Part shown: piece by piece, positions 44,068-54,643 of the stretch
Layout: each line of letters begins with the position of its first letter
How positions within the stretch are numbered: position 1 is the stretch's first letter
From: Methanobacterium sp. UBA375
Lineage (GTDB): Archaea > Methanobacteriota > Methanobacteria > Methanobacteriales > Methanobacteriaceae
Direction: 5' to 3'
NCBI GenBank assembly: GCA_002495625.1
Contig: DAGC01000012.1
Span: 206,251 to 270,250, forward strand
DNA: 64,000 nucleotides
Position numbers and translations under genes: made by a program
The notes under the pieces: model-generated
The model's input: the letters and a program-made list of their open reading frames with translations, nothing else
What the model was told of the DNA's origin: nothing
Database searches by the model: none

Positions 44068-46266
44068 TCAGATCACTTCCCTTTCCGTTCCGAGTTCTAC
44101 CTTAGATTCCCCAAGATGGTGGGTTTTAGCCCACTTTCTTTCTTTCCTGGTGAGTAGACCAATAAATGCGGCAAAAAACAGTGGCACAAGGTAAAAACAG
44201 TGTAACCAATACTCTAATGATTTGAATAGGGTGGCGGTTATCTTTCTTGAGTCATGCCAGGTTCCAGATATTACTATTGGGAAAAAAGCCACTGTAGATA
44301 GTAAAACTACCATTAGGGGCGCTGTTAGTGAGAATGCGGTTATACCTGTTAAATAAAGGACGAAAATGATGTAACCAATCATAACGAAGCTATTTAGAAT
44401 AATAGTGGATAAGTAGTATAGGGCATCTAATTTTTTAAACAGTGATACATCTGACCGTATAATGGAAGTAAAATATACAAAAAGGGTTTCCAGATTACCC
44501 ATAGCCCACCTGATCCTCTGTCTAAAGAAAGGCTTCCAGTAAGGCACTGCTTCCTGATAAACCACTGCTTCTCCGCAGTATCTGATCTTCCAACCATTTA
44601 TCATCAGTTTTATGCTCATGTTCAGATCTTCGGTTATGGCATAGCCATCCCAACCCTTTAAAGCTTCAACAGCATCCCTTCTGGTTATCTGTCCATTACC
44701 ACCTAGAAAAGCCGCTCCATTTACCCGATCACGTGCTTTTAGGAGAACGTCTCCAAAAACAGAGAATTCAACTTCTTGCATGGAGGTTAAAAGGTTTTCA
44801 TCTTTATTGTACATTTTAACTCTGGATTGAACCCCCGCCACATCTTCTTCATTTACGTAGGGTACTATGATGTTAAGAAAATCAGGTTCAACAATGGCAT
44901 CAGCATCGAAAACAGCAATGATCTCCCCGATTGACATATTAAGACCGTCATTTAATACATAGCCTTTGCCCTTTCCAGCCCGCGGAGGTTTACGTGTTAC
45001 CACCTTTAGAAAGCTAAATTGATTCTCTAGTTCTTGAAGTAACGATGCAGTGTTATCGGTAGAACCATCATCGACGACTATAATTTCATAATTTCTTTCA
45101 CCATCCTTTACATACTCTAAATTAGCCAGGGAATATACACAACTTTTAATGGTGTTTTGTTCATTATGAGCAGGAATTACTATACTTACAAATGGTTTTT
45201 CTTCTTTTTGAAGAGATTTAGGTTTTTTAAATAAACTAAAAATGGTGAGGAATAGTCCATATGCTGCAGAAATAAATAATAAATATTCCAGCCAGGTCAT
45301 ATCCCATGTAATTATTCCATAAGCCACTAGAGACAAGATTATGGCGGATACAATAATAACTCCAGCTTTTTCTATTTTAAGTTCTTCCTCTTTTGTTGTT
45401 AGCTTTTCTACTACATCTTTGATCTTTAACTGATCTGCTTGATGTTTGTGCAGAGCCATTTCTATGGTTGTTTTTAATTCTTCTTCCCGGTACGGTTTGA
45501 TTATATAACCATAAGGGGATGTTAACTTGGCTTTTTCCAATACTTTCCCATCAGCATAAGCTGTAAGATACACTACAGGAATATCCAAATCTTTAATGGA
45601 TTCAGCAACATTTATACCATTTACATCCCCTTTCAGCATGATATCGGTAAGTATTAAATCTGGATGGATTTTACGGGCATTTTCAATGGCTTTACCTCCA
45701 GAATCCACCACATCTACAACTTCATATCCCGATTCCCTTAATTTACCAGCTATGTCCATAGCAGTTATGCTTTCGTCTTCCACAATCATGATTTTGGGTT
45801 TTGAACCGTCGTATGACTTATCCCGTTTTCCGATGGTTTTTACATCTTTTTTCAGGAGGATATCTTCTTTAACTTTTTCCATCCTTTTTTGATCGCTTAG
45901 ATGTTTATTTAAGGCGATTTCTACACTTGTTTTAAGTTCTTTTTCCTGGTATGGTTTGACTATGTAACCATAGGCAGGTTTTTGAGTGGCCTGCGTAATG
46001 GTTTCTTCGTCTGTGTAAGCTGTAAGATAAACCACAGGTATATTCAGGGTCATAATTTTCTGTGCGGCTTCTATTCCATTCATTTCCCCCTTAAGCATTA
46101 TATCCATTAAAATCAGGTCAGGCCGCAGTTTAGCAGCTAATCTAACTGCTTCTTCTCCTGTGGAGACTATTGCTGGTACTGTGTAACCCATCTCTTCCAG
46201 TTTTTGGTGGATATTTAAAGCAGTGATTGCTTCATCTTCAACCAGTAAAATGATCTTCTTTTCCAT
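44068..46266 (-). CDS. Two receiver domains fused to a membrane GT2 glycosyltransferase
   Basis: 732 residues. Receiver 1 (about 5-120, phospho-acceptor Asp55 in LILMDIML) and receiver 2 (158-275, Asp208 in LILTDIML), each with the YLTAY and IIKPY motifs; two membrane helices (300-345); a family 2 glycosyltransferase with VVDDGSTD (399-400), FDADA (454-456), TED (545-547) and QRIRW (583-587); and four or five C-terminal helices. The QxxRW motif marks processive polysaccharide synthases of the hyaluronan/PNAG/cellulose type. Phosphorylation by kinases such as those at 40739 and 48242 could switch polymer synthesis directly; this is inference from architecture. Confidence 0.85.
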   Translation of the reverse strand: MEKKIILLVEDEAITALNIHQKLEEMGYTVPAIVSTGEEAVRLAAKLRPDLILMDIMLKGEMNGIEAAQKIMTLNIPVVYLTAYTDEETITQATQKPAYGYIVKPYQEKELKTSVEIALNKHLSDQKRMEKVKEDILLKKDVKTIGKRDKSYDGSKPKIMIVEDESITAMDIAGKLRESGYEVVDVVDSGGKAIENARKIHPDLILTDIMLKGDVNGINVAESIKDLDIPVVYLTAYADGKVLEKAKLTSPYGYIIKPYREEELKTTIEMALHKHQADQLKIKDVVEKLTTKEEELKIEKAGVIIVSAIILSLVAYGIITWDMTWLEYLLFISAAYGLFLTIFSLFKKPKSLQKEEKPFVSIVIPAHNEQNTIKSCVYSLANLEYVKDGERNYEIIVVDDGSTDNTASLLQELENQFSFLKVVTRKPPRAGKGKGYVLNDGLNMSIGEIIAVFDADAIVEPDFLNIIVPYVNEEDVAGVQSRVKMYNKDENLLTSMQEVEFSVFGDVLLKARDRVNGAAFLGGNGQITRRDAVEALKGWDGYAITEDLNMSIKLMINGWKIRYCGEAVVYQEAVPYWKPFFRQRIRWAMGNLETLFVYFTSIIRSDVSLFKKLDALYYLSTIILNSFVMIGYIIFVLYLTGITAFSLTAPLMVVLLSTVAFFPIVISGTWHDSRKITATLFKSLEYWLHCFYLVPLFFAAFIGLLTRKERKWAKTHHLGESKVELGTEREVI

Positions 46267-46466
46267 GAATATCCTCTTTGTACCGATGTAAATTTCATAA
46301 AATTTTATTTTATATTCAAATTCGTTAAAAACAGCTTTAAAAAGCCGATAAAATTATTAAAAGTAGGAGGTCAATATGTTATTTAATAGCATGAACTATA
46401 TACAATCGTGTTTATTATATCTAGTTAATATATAATATCATTATAGATTTAATTTATGGTGATGAA

Positions 46467-47141
46467 ATGAAAATCGTGGTTACCATCGGCGGATCCATAC
46501 TGGTTCAAGATAATAGTTTCCAAAAATTTACAGAATATGCGGAGATAATCTCCCAGATGAATACTGAACACAAGCTCTATGTAGTGGTGGGTGGTGGCAA
46601 GCCAGCACGCGACTACATCACCATGGCCAGAGGTTTAGGAGCATCTGAAGCTCTATGTGATGATGTGGGTATCGATGTAACCCGATTAAATGCCCGGCTA
46701 CTCATCACCGCACTGGAAGAAGCAGCATACCCTAAAGTCCCCCATAACTTTCAAGAAGCCCTGGAATACTCACAGTCAGGGAAATTGGTGGTCATGGGAG
46801 GTACTGAACCCGCCCACAGTACAGATGCAGTGGGGAGTATCTTAGCCGAATTTATAGGGGCCGATCTCCTTATAAACGCCACATCAGTGGATGGACTCTA
46901 CGATAAAGATCCCAAGAAATACAGTGACGCAGTTAAATTTGAGGAGATTACAGCCTCCGATATGATGGATCTCCTCTCAAATAAGGATATCAAGGCAGGA
47001 ACCTATGAATTCCTGGACCATACCGCTATAGGGATCATAAAAAGATCTAAAATAAAAACGGTAGTTGTAGATGGAAACGATCCAGAAAACCTGCTTAAAG
47101 CAGTTTATGAAAAGATTGGAACCACCATCCTTCCAGAATGA
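46467..47141 (+). CDS. pyrH: UMP kinase, archaeal type
   Basis: 224 residues, ATG behind GGTGATGAA. Amino-acid-kinase fold with VVTIGGSILV, VVGGGKPARDYI, GIDVTRLNARLL, MGGTEPAHSTDAVG and LINATSVDGLYDKDPKKY. The archaeal PyrH converts UMP to UDP and is shorter than the bacterial enzyme. Followed 90 bases later by a small zinc-ribbon gene on the same strand. Confidence 0.92.
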   Translation: MKIVVTIGGSILVQDNSFQKFTEYAEIISQMNTEHKLYVVVGGGKPARDYITMARGLGASEALCDDVGIDVTRLNARLLITALEEAAYPKVPHNFQEALEYSQSGKLVVMGGTEPAHSTDAVGSILAEFIGADLLINATSVDGLYDKDPKKYSDAVKFEEITASDMMDLLSNKDIKAGTYEFLDHTAIGIIKRSKIKTVVVDGNDPENLLKAVYEKIGTTILPE

Positions 47142-47231
47142 TTTATAAACAAAAAAATATTTAAGCCAAAATTTTAAAAGTACGATCAAAAAGGGTTAAT
47201 ACATTAAAATCAATAAAAGGAGTTAATTCAT

Positions 47232-47432
47232 ATGGCAGTAGAACCACATAAACATTGTCCCGGATGCGGCGCACCAATACCCATGAATGAACGGTATTGT
47301 TCACCCCGATGCCAGCAGATAATTGCAGAAAACCAGAAAAAAGTTAAAAAAACCAGAAATATTATCTACATTATATTTGCAATATTCATCATAGTCTGGC
47401 TTTATTTCATGTTAAGAGGCAGGCTGTTCTAG
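47232..47432 (+). CDS. DUF2116-type zinc-ribbon membrane protein
   Basis: 66 residues, ATG behind AAGGAG. N-terminal HCPGCGAPIPMNERYCSPRC metal-binding knuckle pair (four cysteines), a basic linker, then a single C-terminal membrane helix (NIIYIIFAIFIIVWLYFML). This is the archaeal DUF2116 family. Its position behind pyrH is common in Methanobacteriales as far as I recall. Function unknown. Confidence 0.8.
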   Translation: MAVEPHKHCPGCGAPIPMNERYCSPRCQQIIAENQKKVKKTRNIIYIIFAIFIIVWLYFMLRGRLF

Positions 47433-47498
47433 ATAAAAAAAATTAATTTTTTAAATTTTAAGGAACCAAGGGAAGTAAGATATCCCTTTTTAAGGAAC

Positions 47499-47921
47499 CT
47501 AGGGAGGTACCATATCTTCCAGTCCCTTCCTCATTTGTTCCCTTTTTTCTTCGTTTTTCTTCTGTCTTTCCCGCCATTCGTTAAGGAATTCCAGGGCAAG
47601 CTCGCTTATTTCACTTATAGCTGTATTTAGGGGTTCTTGAGATTTTAAGGATATTACTTCGATTTGTTCAGGGCCTTCAACATTTTTATTTATAACCACG
47701 AAGGCAATAGGTTCCACAGCAGCCCCTCCACCAGCACCAAGGCCTTGAGATCCCTTTACTGGACTATCCTGACCTGTTCCAGCACCAAAACCCATTCCAA
47801 TTCGGGTTATGGGAATTAAAGTCCTTCCATCACTTTCTATTGGTTCGCCTATCACATTGTCCATGCTTAAAACTTTTAAAAGCCCTTCTAAAGTTGAATT
47901 TATAGGATCTACATCGGTCAC
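47499..47921 (-). CDS. GerW/YtfJ family protein
   Basis: 140 residues from a GTG behind GGAGGAATT. Conserved GerW features: LEGLLKVLSMDNVIGEPI, TLIPITRIGMGFGAG, a glycine-rich loop GLGAGGGAAVEPIAFVVI, then a charged coil (WRERQKKNEEKREQMRKG). In Bacillus YtfJ/GerW is required for spore germination; the archaeal role is unknown. No adjacent partner. Confidence 0.85.
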   Translation of the reverse strand: MTDVDPINSTLEGLLKVLSMDNVIGEPIESDGRTLIPITRIGMGFGAGTGQDSPVKGSQGLGAGGGAAVEPIAFVVINKNVEGPEQIEVISLKSQEPLNTAISEISELALEFLNEWRERQKKNEEKREQMRKGLEDMVPP

Positions 47922-48034
47922 TCCAATTCCTCCACGAAATGTTATGAAATAGATATGTTATATTGTAATTTCTTGTAAATATATGGAGGTTTATAAAAAT
48001 AAATATAATGTTTATGTAAACGTTGGGGTTAGAA

Positions 48035-48161
48035 ATGGATTATAAAAAGTTTAAGAATATTCGCTGGTGAATATCAAGATGGTAATATTAAACCACTGTA
48101 CTCACCTGATTCAAAGGATTTTACTGACGGGGACTGTGTGGTAGTGATGCACCCGGGATGA
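48035..48161 (+). pseudogene. Frameshifted relic resembling an AF2212/DUF104-type antitoxin
   Basis: The ATG frame stops after 11 codons (MDYKKFKNIRW), but a shift near 48060 continues as IFAGEYQDGNIKPLYSPD then FTDGDCVVVMHPG. The Y-x-D/N-G-x-x-K-PL pattern followed by GD/GE and a hydrophobic strand is that of small VapB-like AF2212 (DUF104) antitoxins. No toxin gene is next to it. The remainder of 47922-48241 shows nothing else. Confidence 0.4.
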
Positions 48162-48241
48162 TTACTTTAGAAACTCATGAAATACATTAAAGAGAGGATT
48201 TAAAATAAGTTCTTGATTTATTTATCTCTTAATATAAAATT

Positions 48242-50572
48242 TTAACCGTTAATATTAACCTTAGGAAGTTCGAAATAGAAGGTAGAACCTTTCCCGAGTT
48301 CTGATTCTACCCAGATTTTCCCGTTATGTCTTTCCACGATCCTTTTACAGATGGCCAGACCTATACCCGTCCCTTCGTATTCTTCCCGGGTATGCAGTCT
48401 TTTGAAGATCCTGAATATCTGTTCCTGATACTGGGGGTCGATGCCTATTCCTTCATCTTTCACACAGAATAGCCATTGCTCTTCCAATTCTTCTGCAAAG
48501 ATATGAATCCGGGGTGGTTCATCACCACAGAATTTAATGGCGTTGGCTATCAGGTTCTGTAGTAGCTGGTTGATCTGGGAAGGGTCGGCCTTTACAACTG
48601 GCAGGGAATCATAGGAAATATGGGCTTTGTTATAAGTTATGGATGTTTTTAAATTGTTTAAAACATCATTTAAAGCAACGTCCATTATTACCGGTTCAAA
48701 TTCTCTGGCCTGGGTGTTCAGCCGTGAAAATGCCAGTAGATCATCTATCAGGTCCTTCATCCGCTGAGCCCCATCTATGATGAAATCGATATAATAGTCG
48801 GCATCCTCATCCAGCTTACCTTTATAACGCCGCTTCAACAACTGGGTGAAGCTACCCACCATTCTAAGCGGTTCCTGCAGGTCGTGGGATGCCACATAGG
48901 CGAACTGTTCCAGCTCCCGGTTGGAGGTCTTTAATTTTTCAACCATATCGGTAAGATGGTTTTGAGTGATTATGAGCTCCTCATTGGCCGTCTTAAGTTC
49001 TTCGGTGGTGGCCATCAATTCTTCATTAGTAGCGCTGAGCTCCTCAGTGAGCTGTTTTTCCATCTCCAGCAGTTCTTGTTTGTGTTCTTCAGCTTTCTGT
49101 CTTTCTGTGATGTCGTGTACCATTCCCATGGATCGTATTATCTGGCCGGATTCATCCCGGAAGTGGGTGCATTTTTCCTGCACCGTGCGAACCTCACCAG
49201 TAGATTTCTTTACCGCCCGGTGTACGATTTCGTAGCCATCTCTGTTTTCATGTAGAGAATTGGTGTATGTTTCATCCACCTCTTTTCGATCATCAGGATG
49301 TACTCTTTCAAGGAATGCCTCGTAAGTCGCAGCAAATTCCTGTGGCTGCAGTCCAAATATTCTATACACCTCATCCGACCAAAATAGATGGTTATTTACT
49401 AAATCAAGCTCCCAACTACCGAGTTTAGCTATTTTTTGTGATCGATTTAGCATATCTTCGCTTTCTTGAAGCTTCTGGTTGAATTTAACCAGATATTCCT
49501 TCTGCTGTTCCAATGCTTTATTAGATGCCTTAAGTTCGGCAGCAAGTTGTTGTTCATTTTCTAACAATTTCAGGTTCTGTCTTTGTGTTTTTTTACGTTT
49601 GCTGATATCTGTGACGAAGGAGTAATAATATTGGGGTGTTCCGTCTTCATTTCTAATCAGGTGTACCAACCGTTCCACTGGAACTCTGGTACCATCCCTT
49701 TGGATATATTCCTTTTCATATCTTACCGGGCGACCGGTGGTGTTGAGTTCTTCCAGCTTTACTTGTTCTTTTTCCCGGAATTCTTCTGGTGTGAGAGTCT
49801 TGGACCGGTCAGTCTTATCGAGCTCTTCCCCAGTATATCCTATAAGACCCTCAAATGCCTGATTAACCATTACCAGCCGTCCATCAGGGTATTCTACACT
49901 AAAAGGTTGGGCTGAAAATTCTATGGCATTGGCGAAAAACTTTTCTCTTTCTTTAACTTTCTCTAAAGTTTCCCTGGTCTTTTTGTGTCTGGTATTTTCA
50001 ACCAGCGTCCAATCGCCTTCACGCTTTATCAGGGTGAATTGGTGTTTGTTCACGGCATCGATGATCTGGTTAGCATCACATTTATCCAGGGGATAAGCGC
50101 ACAGGACCATTATTTGTAATCTACCCACGATTTTATCCAGTTTTTCCTCATATTCAGCCAGGTCATCCCGGTCTTCTTTTTCCAGGAAAGAGACATTTCC
50201 GGTGACTCTTAATCCTCCATAGCCTCTATTGATGGCTTCATTTAGTTTTTCCACCCAGCCGTTTAGAACGTTCTTTGAGTTGAAACCACCATCTTCAATA
50301 TACCATTCATCATACGGGATGATTTCAATCTGTTTTTTATCCAGATACCCTTTTATATCTGGCTTCACTTTCCGTAGTGATTCTATAGCCTCTTCTACAC
50401 CTAAAGGTTCGGAGGTGACCCACATACAAAATTCATTATTTTCTAAACCAGCTTTAAAATAAGGAACCAGGATATCAGTTAGATCTTCCTTAGTCTGATA
50501 GAACTGGCAGAAATGAGTCCCCCAAGGCACATCACCAATGATATCTATACCCGACCTTCTAAGCATACCCAT
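48242..50572 (-). CDS. Sensor histidine kinase: MEDS, two PAS, HisKA, HATPase
   Basis: 776 residues, ATG eight bases behind AGGAGA. MEDS domain at about 8-185 (WGTHFCQFYQTKEDL), PAS 1 at about 210-330, PAS/PAC 2 at about 375-490 (SWELDLVNNHLFWSDEVYRI), a long coiled coil rich in EELxxTxEEL repeats, HisKA with FAYVASHDLQEPL (His at about 560) and an ATPase domain with DEGIGID and GTGIGLAICKRI. The N- and C-terminal parts closely parallel the kinase at 40739, which has one PAS. Soluble; the signal is unknown. Confidence 0.88.
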   Translation of the reverse strand: MGMLRRSGIDIIGDVPWGTHFCQFYQTKEDLTDILVPYFKAGLENNEFCMWVTSEPLGVEEAIESLRKVKPDIKGYLDKKQIEIIPYDEWYIEDGGFNSKNVLNGWVEKLNEAINRGYGGLRVTGNVSFLEKEDRDDLAEYEEKLDKIVGRLQIMVLCAYPLDKCDANQIIDAVNKHQFTLIKREGDWTLVENTRHKKTRETLEKVKEREKFFANAIEFSAQPFSVEYPDGRLVMVNQAFEGLIGYTGEELDKTDRSKTLTPEEFREKEQVKLEELNTTGRPVRYEKEYIQRDGTRVPVERLVHLIRNEDGTPQYYYSFVTDISKRKKTQRQNLKLLENEQQLAAELKASNKALEQQKEYLVKFNQKLQESEDMLNRSQKIAKLGSWELDLVNNHLFWSDEVYRIFGLQPQEFAATYEAFLERVHPDDRKEVDETYTNSLHENRDGYEIVHRAVKKSTGEVRTVQEKCTHFRDESGQIIRSMGMVHDITERQKAEEHKQELLEMEKQLTEELSATNEELMATTEELKTANEELIITQNHLTDMVEKLKTSNRELEQFAYVASHDLQEPLRMVGSFTQLLKRRYKGKLDEDADYYIDFIIDGAQRMKDLIDDLLAFSRLNTQAREFEPVIMDVALNDVLNNLKTSITYNKAHISYDSLPVVKADPSQINQLLQNLIANAIKFCGDEPPRIHIFAEELEEQWLFCVKDEGIGIDPQYQEQIFRIFKRLHTREEYEGTGIGLAICKRIVERHNGKIWVESELGKGSTFYFELPKVNING

Positions 50573-50775
50573 GGAAAATTCTCCTGAGCTTTAAAATTTA
50601 AAAGTTCACTCATATATCTTGTTGGGTATTAAATAATGATTTCTAAAAAATTTTTCACAAATAAAAATCCTACTGGGTTTTAAATAAGCACATAATAAAG
50701 AGAATTCAAATTAAATAAAGAATAAAAAAACAGATTTCAGGCCTAAAAAAGGAAGACCTGTAAAAAAAAGGAGTT

Positions 50776-51711
<936 letters not shown>

Positions 51712-51767
51712 ATGTTCTTTTTCTGAGACTTCTGGCTTGATCTGTTCCTTATCAGCAACTTCCTGCT

Positions 51768-52043
51768 TTAGTTCTTCTTTCGTTTCCTTCGCCCCCGTTT
51801 TTTATTTGTTTTTGGTGACACATAGGTAGGCTCTCCAACTCGATATTCAAAATTTTTAGAATTTTTTGCACGAACCTTTATGGATATATAAGGCTCTTTA
51901 GTGGGGCCAAATATATCACTAACAGTACCAATTCTTTCCTTATTTTTCAAAAAAACAGCCAGTCCGAAACCAGGGGTTTGGTTGGATCTTACAATGATTC
52001 TACCCCGATTGGAGATGTGGGATATGTTTCCTAACTTCTTCAT
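51768..52043 (-). CDS. gar1: H/ACA RNA-protein complex component Gar1
   Basis: 91 residues: a six-stranded barrel with GNISHISNRGRIIVRS, KNKERIGTVSDIFGPTKEPY and a basic tail (KKRGRRKRKKN). Gar1 binds Cbf5 in H/ACA particles that guide pseudouridylation of rRNA. gar1 followed by tfb is a conserved archaeal order. The start codon lies only about 22 bases from the TATA box, so the mRNA is likely leaderless or nearly so. Confidence 0.9.
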   Translation of the reverse strand: MKKLGNISHISNRGRIIVRSNQTPGFGLAVFLKNKERIGTVSDIFGPTKEPYISIKVRAKNSKNFEYRVGEPTYVSPKTNKKRGRRKRKKN

Positions 52044-52057
52044 GTATCAAACCGAAA

Positions 52058-52072
52058 CTTTTATATATAATT
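52058..52072 (-). promoter_or_regulatory. TATA box for gar1-tfb
   Basis: On the minus strand AATTATATATAAAAG lies centred about 22 bases before the gar1 ATG. An archaeal start site 25 bases downstream would fall at the initiator codon, giving a leaderless transcript; no ribosome binding site is present. Confidence 0.55.
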
Positions 52073-52139
52073 ATGTATTACGAACTAGTATTTAAATGTT
52101 TCGATAAAATTAAATATTATATGTCTTAATTTATATGAT

Positions 52140-53207
52140 TTACGGGTGGGAAGTGGGGCTCTTCATCGATTCTTTGATGCGTTTTCCGTAATATAAAGCC
52201 GCAATAGCCCCGATTATGGTAGGTAATATATAACTCACGAACCGATCGATTAAACTGGCGGACAAAACCACGTCACCAGCCACACCTACCACTGCGAAGA
52301 GACCAACGATGATGGCTTCCCGTATTCCCCAGGAGCCAGGGAGAAGTGGTGCGAGCATGATTAAAATACCAATGGTATAAATGATTATCAGGGGTATTAA
52401 AGGAGGGTAAACACCTACCGTAACAAAACAGACATACATACGGACTATGTCCATGCCCCACATTAAGAAGGACAGGAAGAACCCGATAACGAACACTTTT
52501 CTATTTTTAATTACCTGAATGAATCCTGTGGAGAAACGGTTTATGTAATAAATTATTTTTTCGTTGACTCTGGACAGGGACATATCACTCTTGGTCAACT
52601 TCACAAAAAATGGATATACGGATTTTACTATTCTGATTATCACTCTCTGCGCAATTTCTTTCCTGTATACCGCATATAATATGATGGCAAAGAAGAACAT
52701 GGAGATTAATATCATTACAGATACGATGATCTTGGTATAGATGGGTATATTCCAGCCGAGAATGAAAATTGCAGCGAAGATGGATATGATTATAAATGGG
52801 AAGAATTCAAAAACCCGATCTGCAGTGGCCGAGGCAAAACCTATCTCAAAGGGCGTATCGTTGGTAGCAGTTAAAAGATATGCCCGCAGAGGCTCTCCTC
52901 CAGCTGCACCGGGAGTTACGTTGTTTCCAAAATCACTGGCCAGTAACATTGCCAGAAGGCTTCGAAAGCGAATGTGTTCGTTCACCGTGGATAAAATTAG
53001 CTTCCACCGATAAGTCCATATCAGGTATATGGCGGTCTCCAGGATGATGTTAAAAAGAACCAGATACCAGTTAACGTGCATCAATATGTTGATGGTATCC
53101 CCCAGACCGACTATAATGGTAATGGCAAAGACTATAACGAATGCCAGTGCAAAGGAGCCGATTATACTCCATTTATGCTTACGGATAGTTTCGTATATAT
53201 CTTCCAT
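52140..53207 (-). CDS. Flippase-like membrane protein (UPF0104, LPG synthase TM/AglD-like)
   Basis: 355 residues with about eight membrane helices. It contains the family signature around LLASDFGNNVTPGAAGGEPLRAYLL and the later LLPGSWGIREAIIVGLF. The family includes the membrane part of lysyl-phosphatidylglycerol synthases and archaeal AglD relatives thought to act on lipid-linked sugars or lipids. Substrate unknown here. Likely transcribed separately from gar1. Confidence 0.8.
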   Translation of the reverse strand: MEDIYETIRKHKWSIIGSFALAFVIVFAITIIVGLGDTINILMHVNWYLVLFNIILETAIYLIWTYRWKLILSTVNEHIRFRSLLAMLLASDFGNNVTPGAAGGEPLRAYLLTATNDTPFEIGFASATADRVFEFFPFIIISIFAAIFILGWNIPIYTKIIVSVMILISMFFFAIILYAVYRKEIAQRVIIRIVKSVYPFFVKLTKSDMSLSRVNEKIIYYINRFSTGFIQVIKNRKVFVIGFFLSFLMWGMDIVRMYVCFVTVGVYPPLIPLIIIYTIGILIMLAPLLPGSWGIREAIIVGLFAVVGVAGDVVLSASLIDRFVSYILPTIIGAIAALYYGKRIKESMKSPTSHP

Positions 53208-53341
53208 TATCTCAATTCCTTATTTTGAAAACTCTAACTGGGGATTTAAAATATTTAAATAGAGGATTAATATTAAATAACCGGCTTGATTAAATAATTG
53301 TTTAAAACTATAAACGGCTATAATATATAAAATTAGGTAAT

Positions 53342-54004
53342 CTATTGGCGGATTATACTGGATAATGAGTGTCCTTTCTCGATTCTCTCAATTATCTCCT
53401 TTTCCCCCTCTTTAATTTCCAGAGCTTTATGGATTGCCTCCCTGAAAAGTTCTCCAGGCACCACAATTACTCCACAATCATCTCCCAAGACCACATCACC
53501 AGGATTAATGGTGATACCACCATATTCCAGGGGGACATTAACCTCCCCATCACCCAGGGGTTTTCCAGCGTTAGGAACGATGGATCTGGTAAACACGGGA
53601 TAATCCAGCTTTTTAACAGCAGCTACATCCCTCACAGCGCCATAGACCACAGTACCAGCTATACCTTTCTGCTGTGCGGTCTTTGAAGTCAGTTCACCCC
53701 AAACCGCACTGTCATCTCCGTCTGTGAGGATAAAGAGTATATCTCCCTTCTTGGCCAGGTCTATTGCATCCAAAGCAGTCCCCCAGTCATAGGCAGAGGT
53801 TTGTACCGTTATAATTTTTCCCAGAATTTTGTATTCATCTTTAAGTGGTTTTATCCCCGGAATCACCGGGCTGTAATCGAGTAAATCTTTAAGGGCGTCA
53901 GATAGTTGTGGTGTGCTCAGTTTGTCCTTCCATAAACTGAAACTCTCCTGGTGTGAAAATCTCTTTAAGAGCCCTTCTGGTGAGATTTCCATTCTACCAT
54001 CCAT
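53342..54004 (-). CDS. RraA-family protein
   Basis: 220 residues. The RraA/demethylmenaquinone-methyltransferase-like fold is shown by LSTPQLSDALKDL, DWGTALDAIDLAKKGDILFI, the active-site GIAGTVVYGAVRDVAAV and DVVLGDDCGVIVVP. Bacterial homologues are RNase E regulators or class II aldolases; in methanogens the related domain also occurs fused to hexulose-phosphate synthase. No menaquinone pathway is expected, so an aldolase or decarboxylase role is more likely. It ends a likely two-gene unit with DUF211. Confidence 0.75.
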   Translation of the reverse strand: MDGRMEISPEGLLKRFSHQESFSLWKDKLSTPQLSDALKDLLDYSPVIPGIKPLKDEYKILGKIITVQTSAYDWGTALDAIDLAKKGDILFILTDGDDSAVWGELTSKTAQQKGIAGTVVYGAVRDVAAVKKLDYPVFTRSIVPNAGKPLGDGEVNVPLEYGGITINPGDVVLGDDCGVIVVPGELFREAIHKALEIKEGEKEIIERIEKGHSLSSIIRQ

Positions 54005-54009
54005 AAAAA

Positions 54010-54315
54010 TCAGTCCTGAGGAGTTGTAACTTCTTCAACCATGGTTCTACCGGCAACAACTTCATCAATACTGTGGATTGAACCACCGTACTGTTCTATG
54101 GTCTTGGATATCTCTTCAAAATCAAGATCCGTACCCTGCATGGTGACTTTGATGTTCTCGGTTTCCTTATCTATTTCCATTAAAGTTACATTTACCCCTT
54201 CGACACCACCTATTTCGCTTAAATATGTGGCGAAATCAGGTAGGTTAGGTTCGTGTGGTTTAAGTATATCTAAAACTATTCTTATCAGGCCTTTGGGCAC
54301 TTTCATTTCCTCCAT
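54010..54315 (-). CDS. DUF211 protein
   Basis: About 101 residues; starts at ATG 54315, ATG 54306 or a GTG near 54300 are all possible because the only GGAGG lies inside this stretch. The pattern VLDILKPHEPNLPDFATYLSEIGGVEGVNVTL, then IKVTMQGTDLDFEEI, is that of DUF211, a ferredoxin-like fold found throughout Methanobacteriales. Five bases separate it from the RraA-like gene. Function unknown. Confidence 0.85.
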   Translation of the reverse strand: MEEMKVPKGLIRIVLDILKPHEPNLPDFATYLSEIGGVEGVNVTLMEIDKETENIKVTMQGTDLDFEEISKTIEQYGGSIHSIDEVVAGRTMVEEVTTPQD

Positions 54316-54643
54316 TTTTATATTGGCTCAATGAATTTAATTTCAATTTGAGTTTATTAACTTGATTGTAGTTAGCTAATAGTTCTTTTATAAATTATTT
54401 AAAAGTTTACCCCAAAAGAAATTAAGGCTCCAGCCAATTAAAAAATTCACCTTCTCATTTAAAGGCTGATATCACAGTAATTTAAAGGGGGTTTAATGGT
54501 GGTATCCTCCCTTAATTTACAGTCATTGGAATAAAAAAACTTTAAAAATTGGAAGATGGTACATTGAAAACATCATCAATTTTATAAGTAAGATGCATTA
54601 TATAAATTGAATAGATACTAACAAGTACATCATAAGGATCTAA
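54316..54643. other. Divergent intergenic region
   Basis: No gene recognised. TATA element gcattatataaatt near 54595-54608 is correctly placed for the Toprim gene at 54644. A GGGGG followed by ATG near 54497 opens only 12 codons. Confidence 0.4.
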
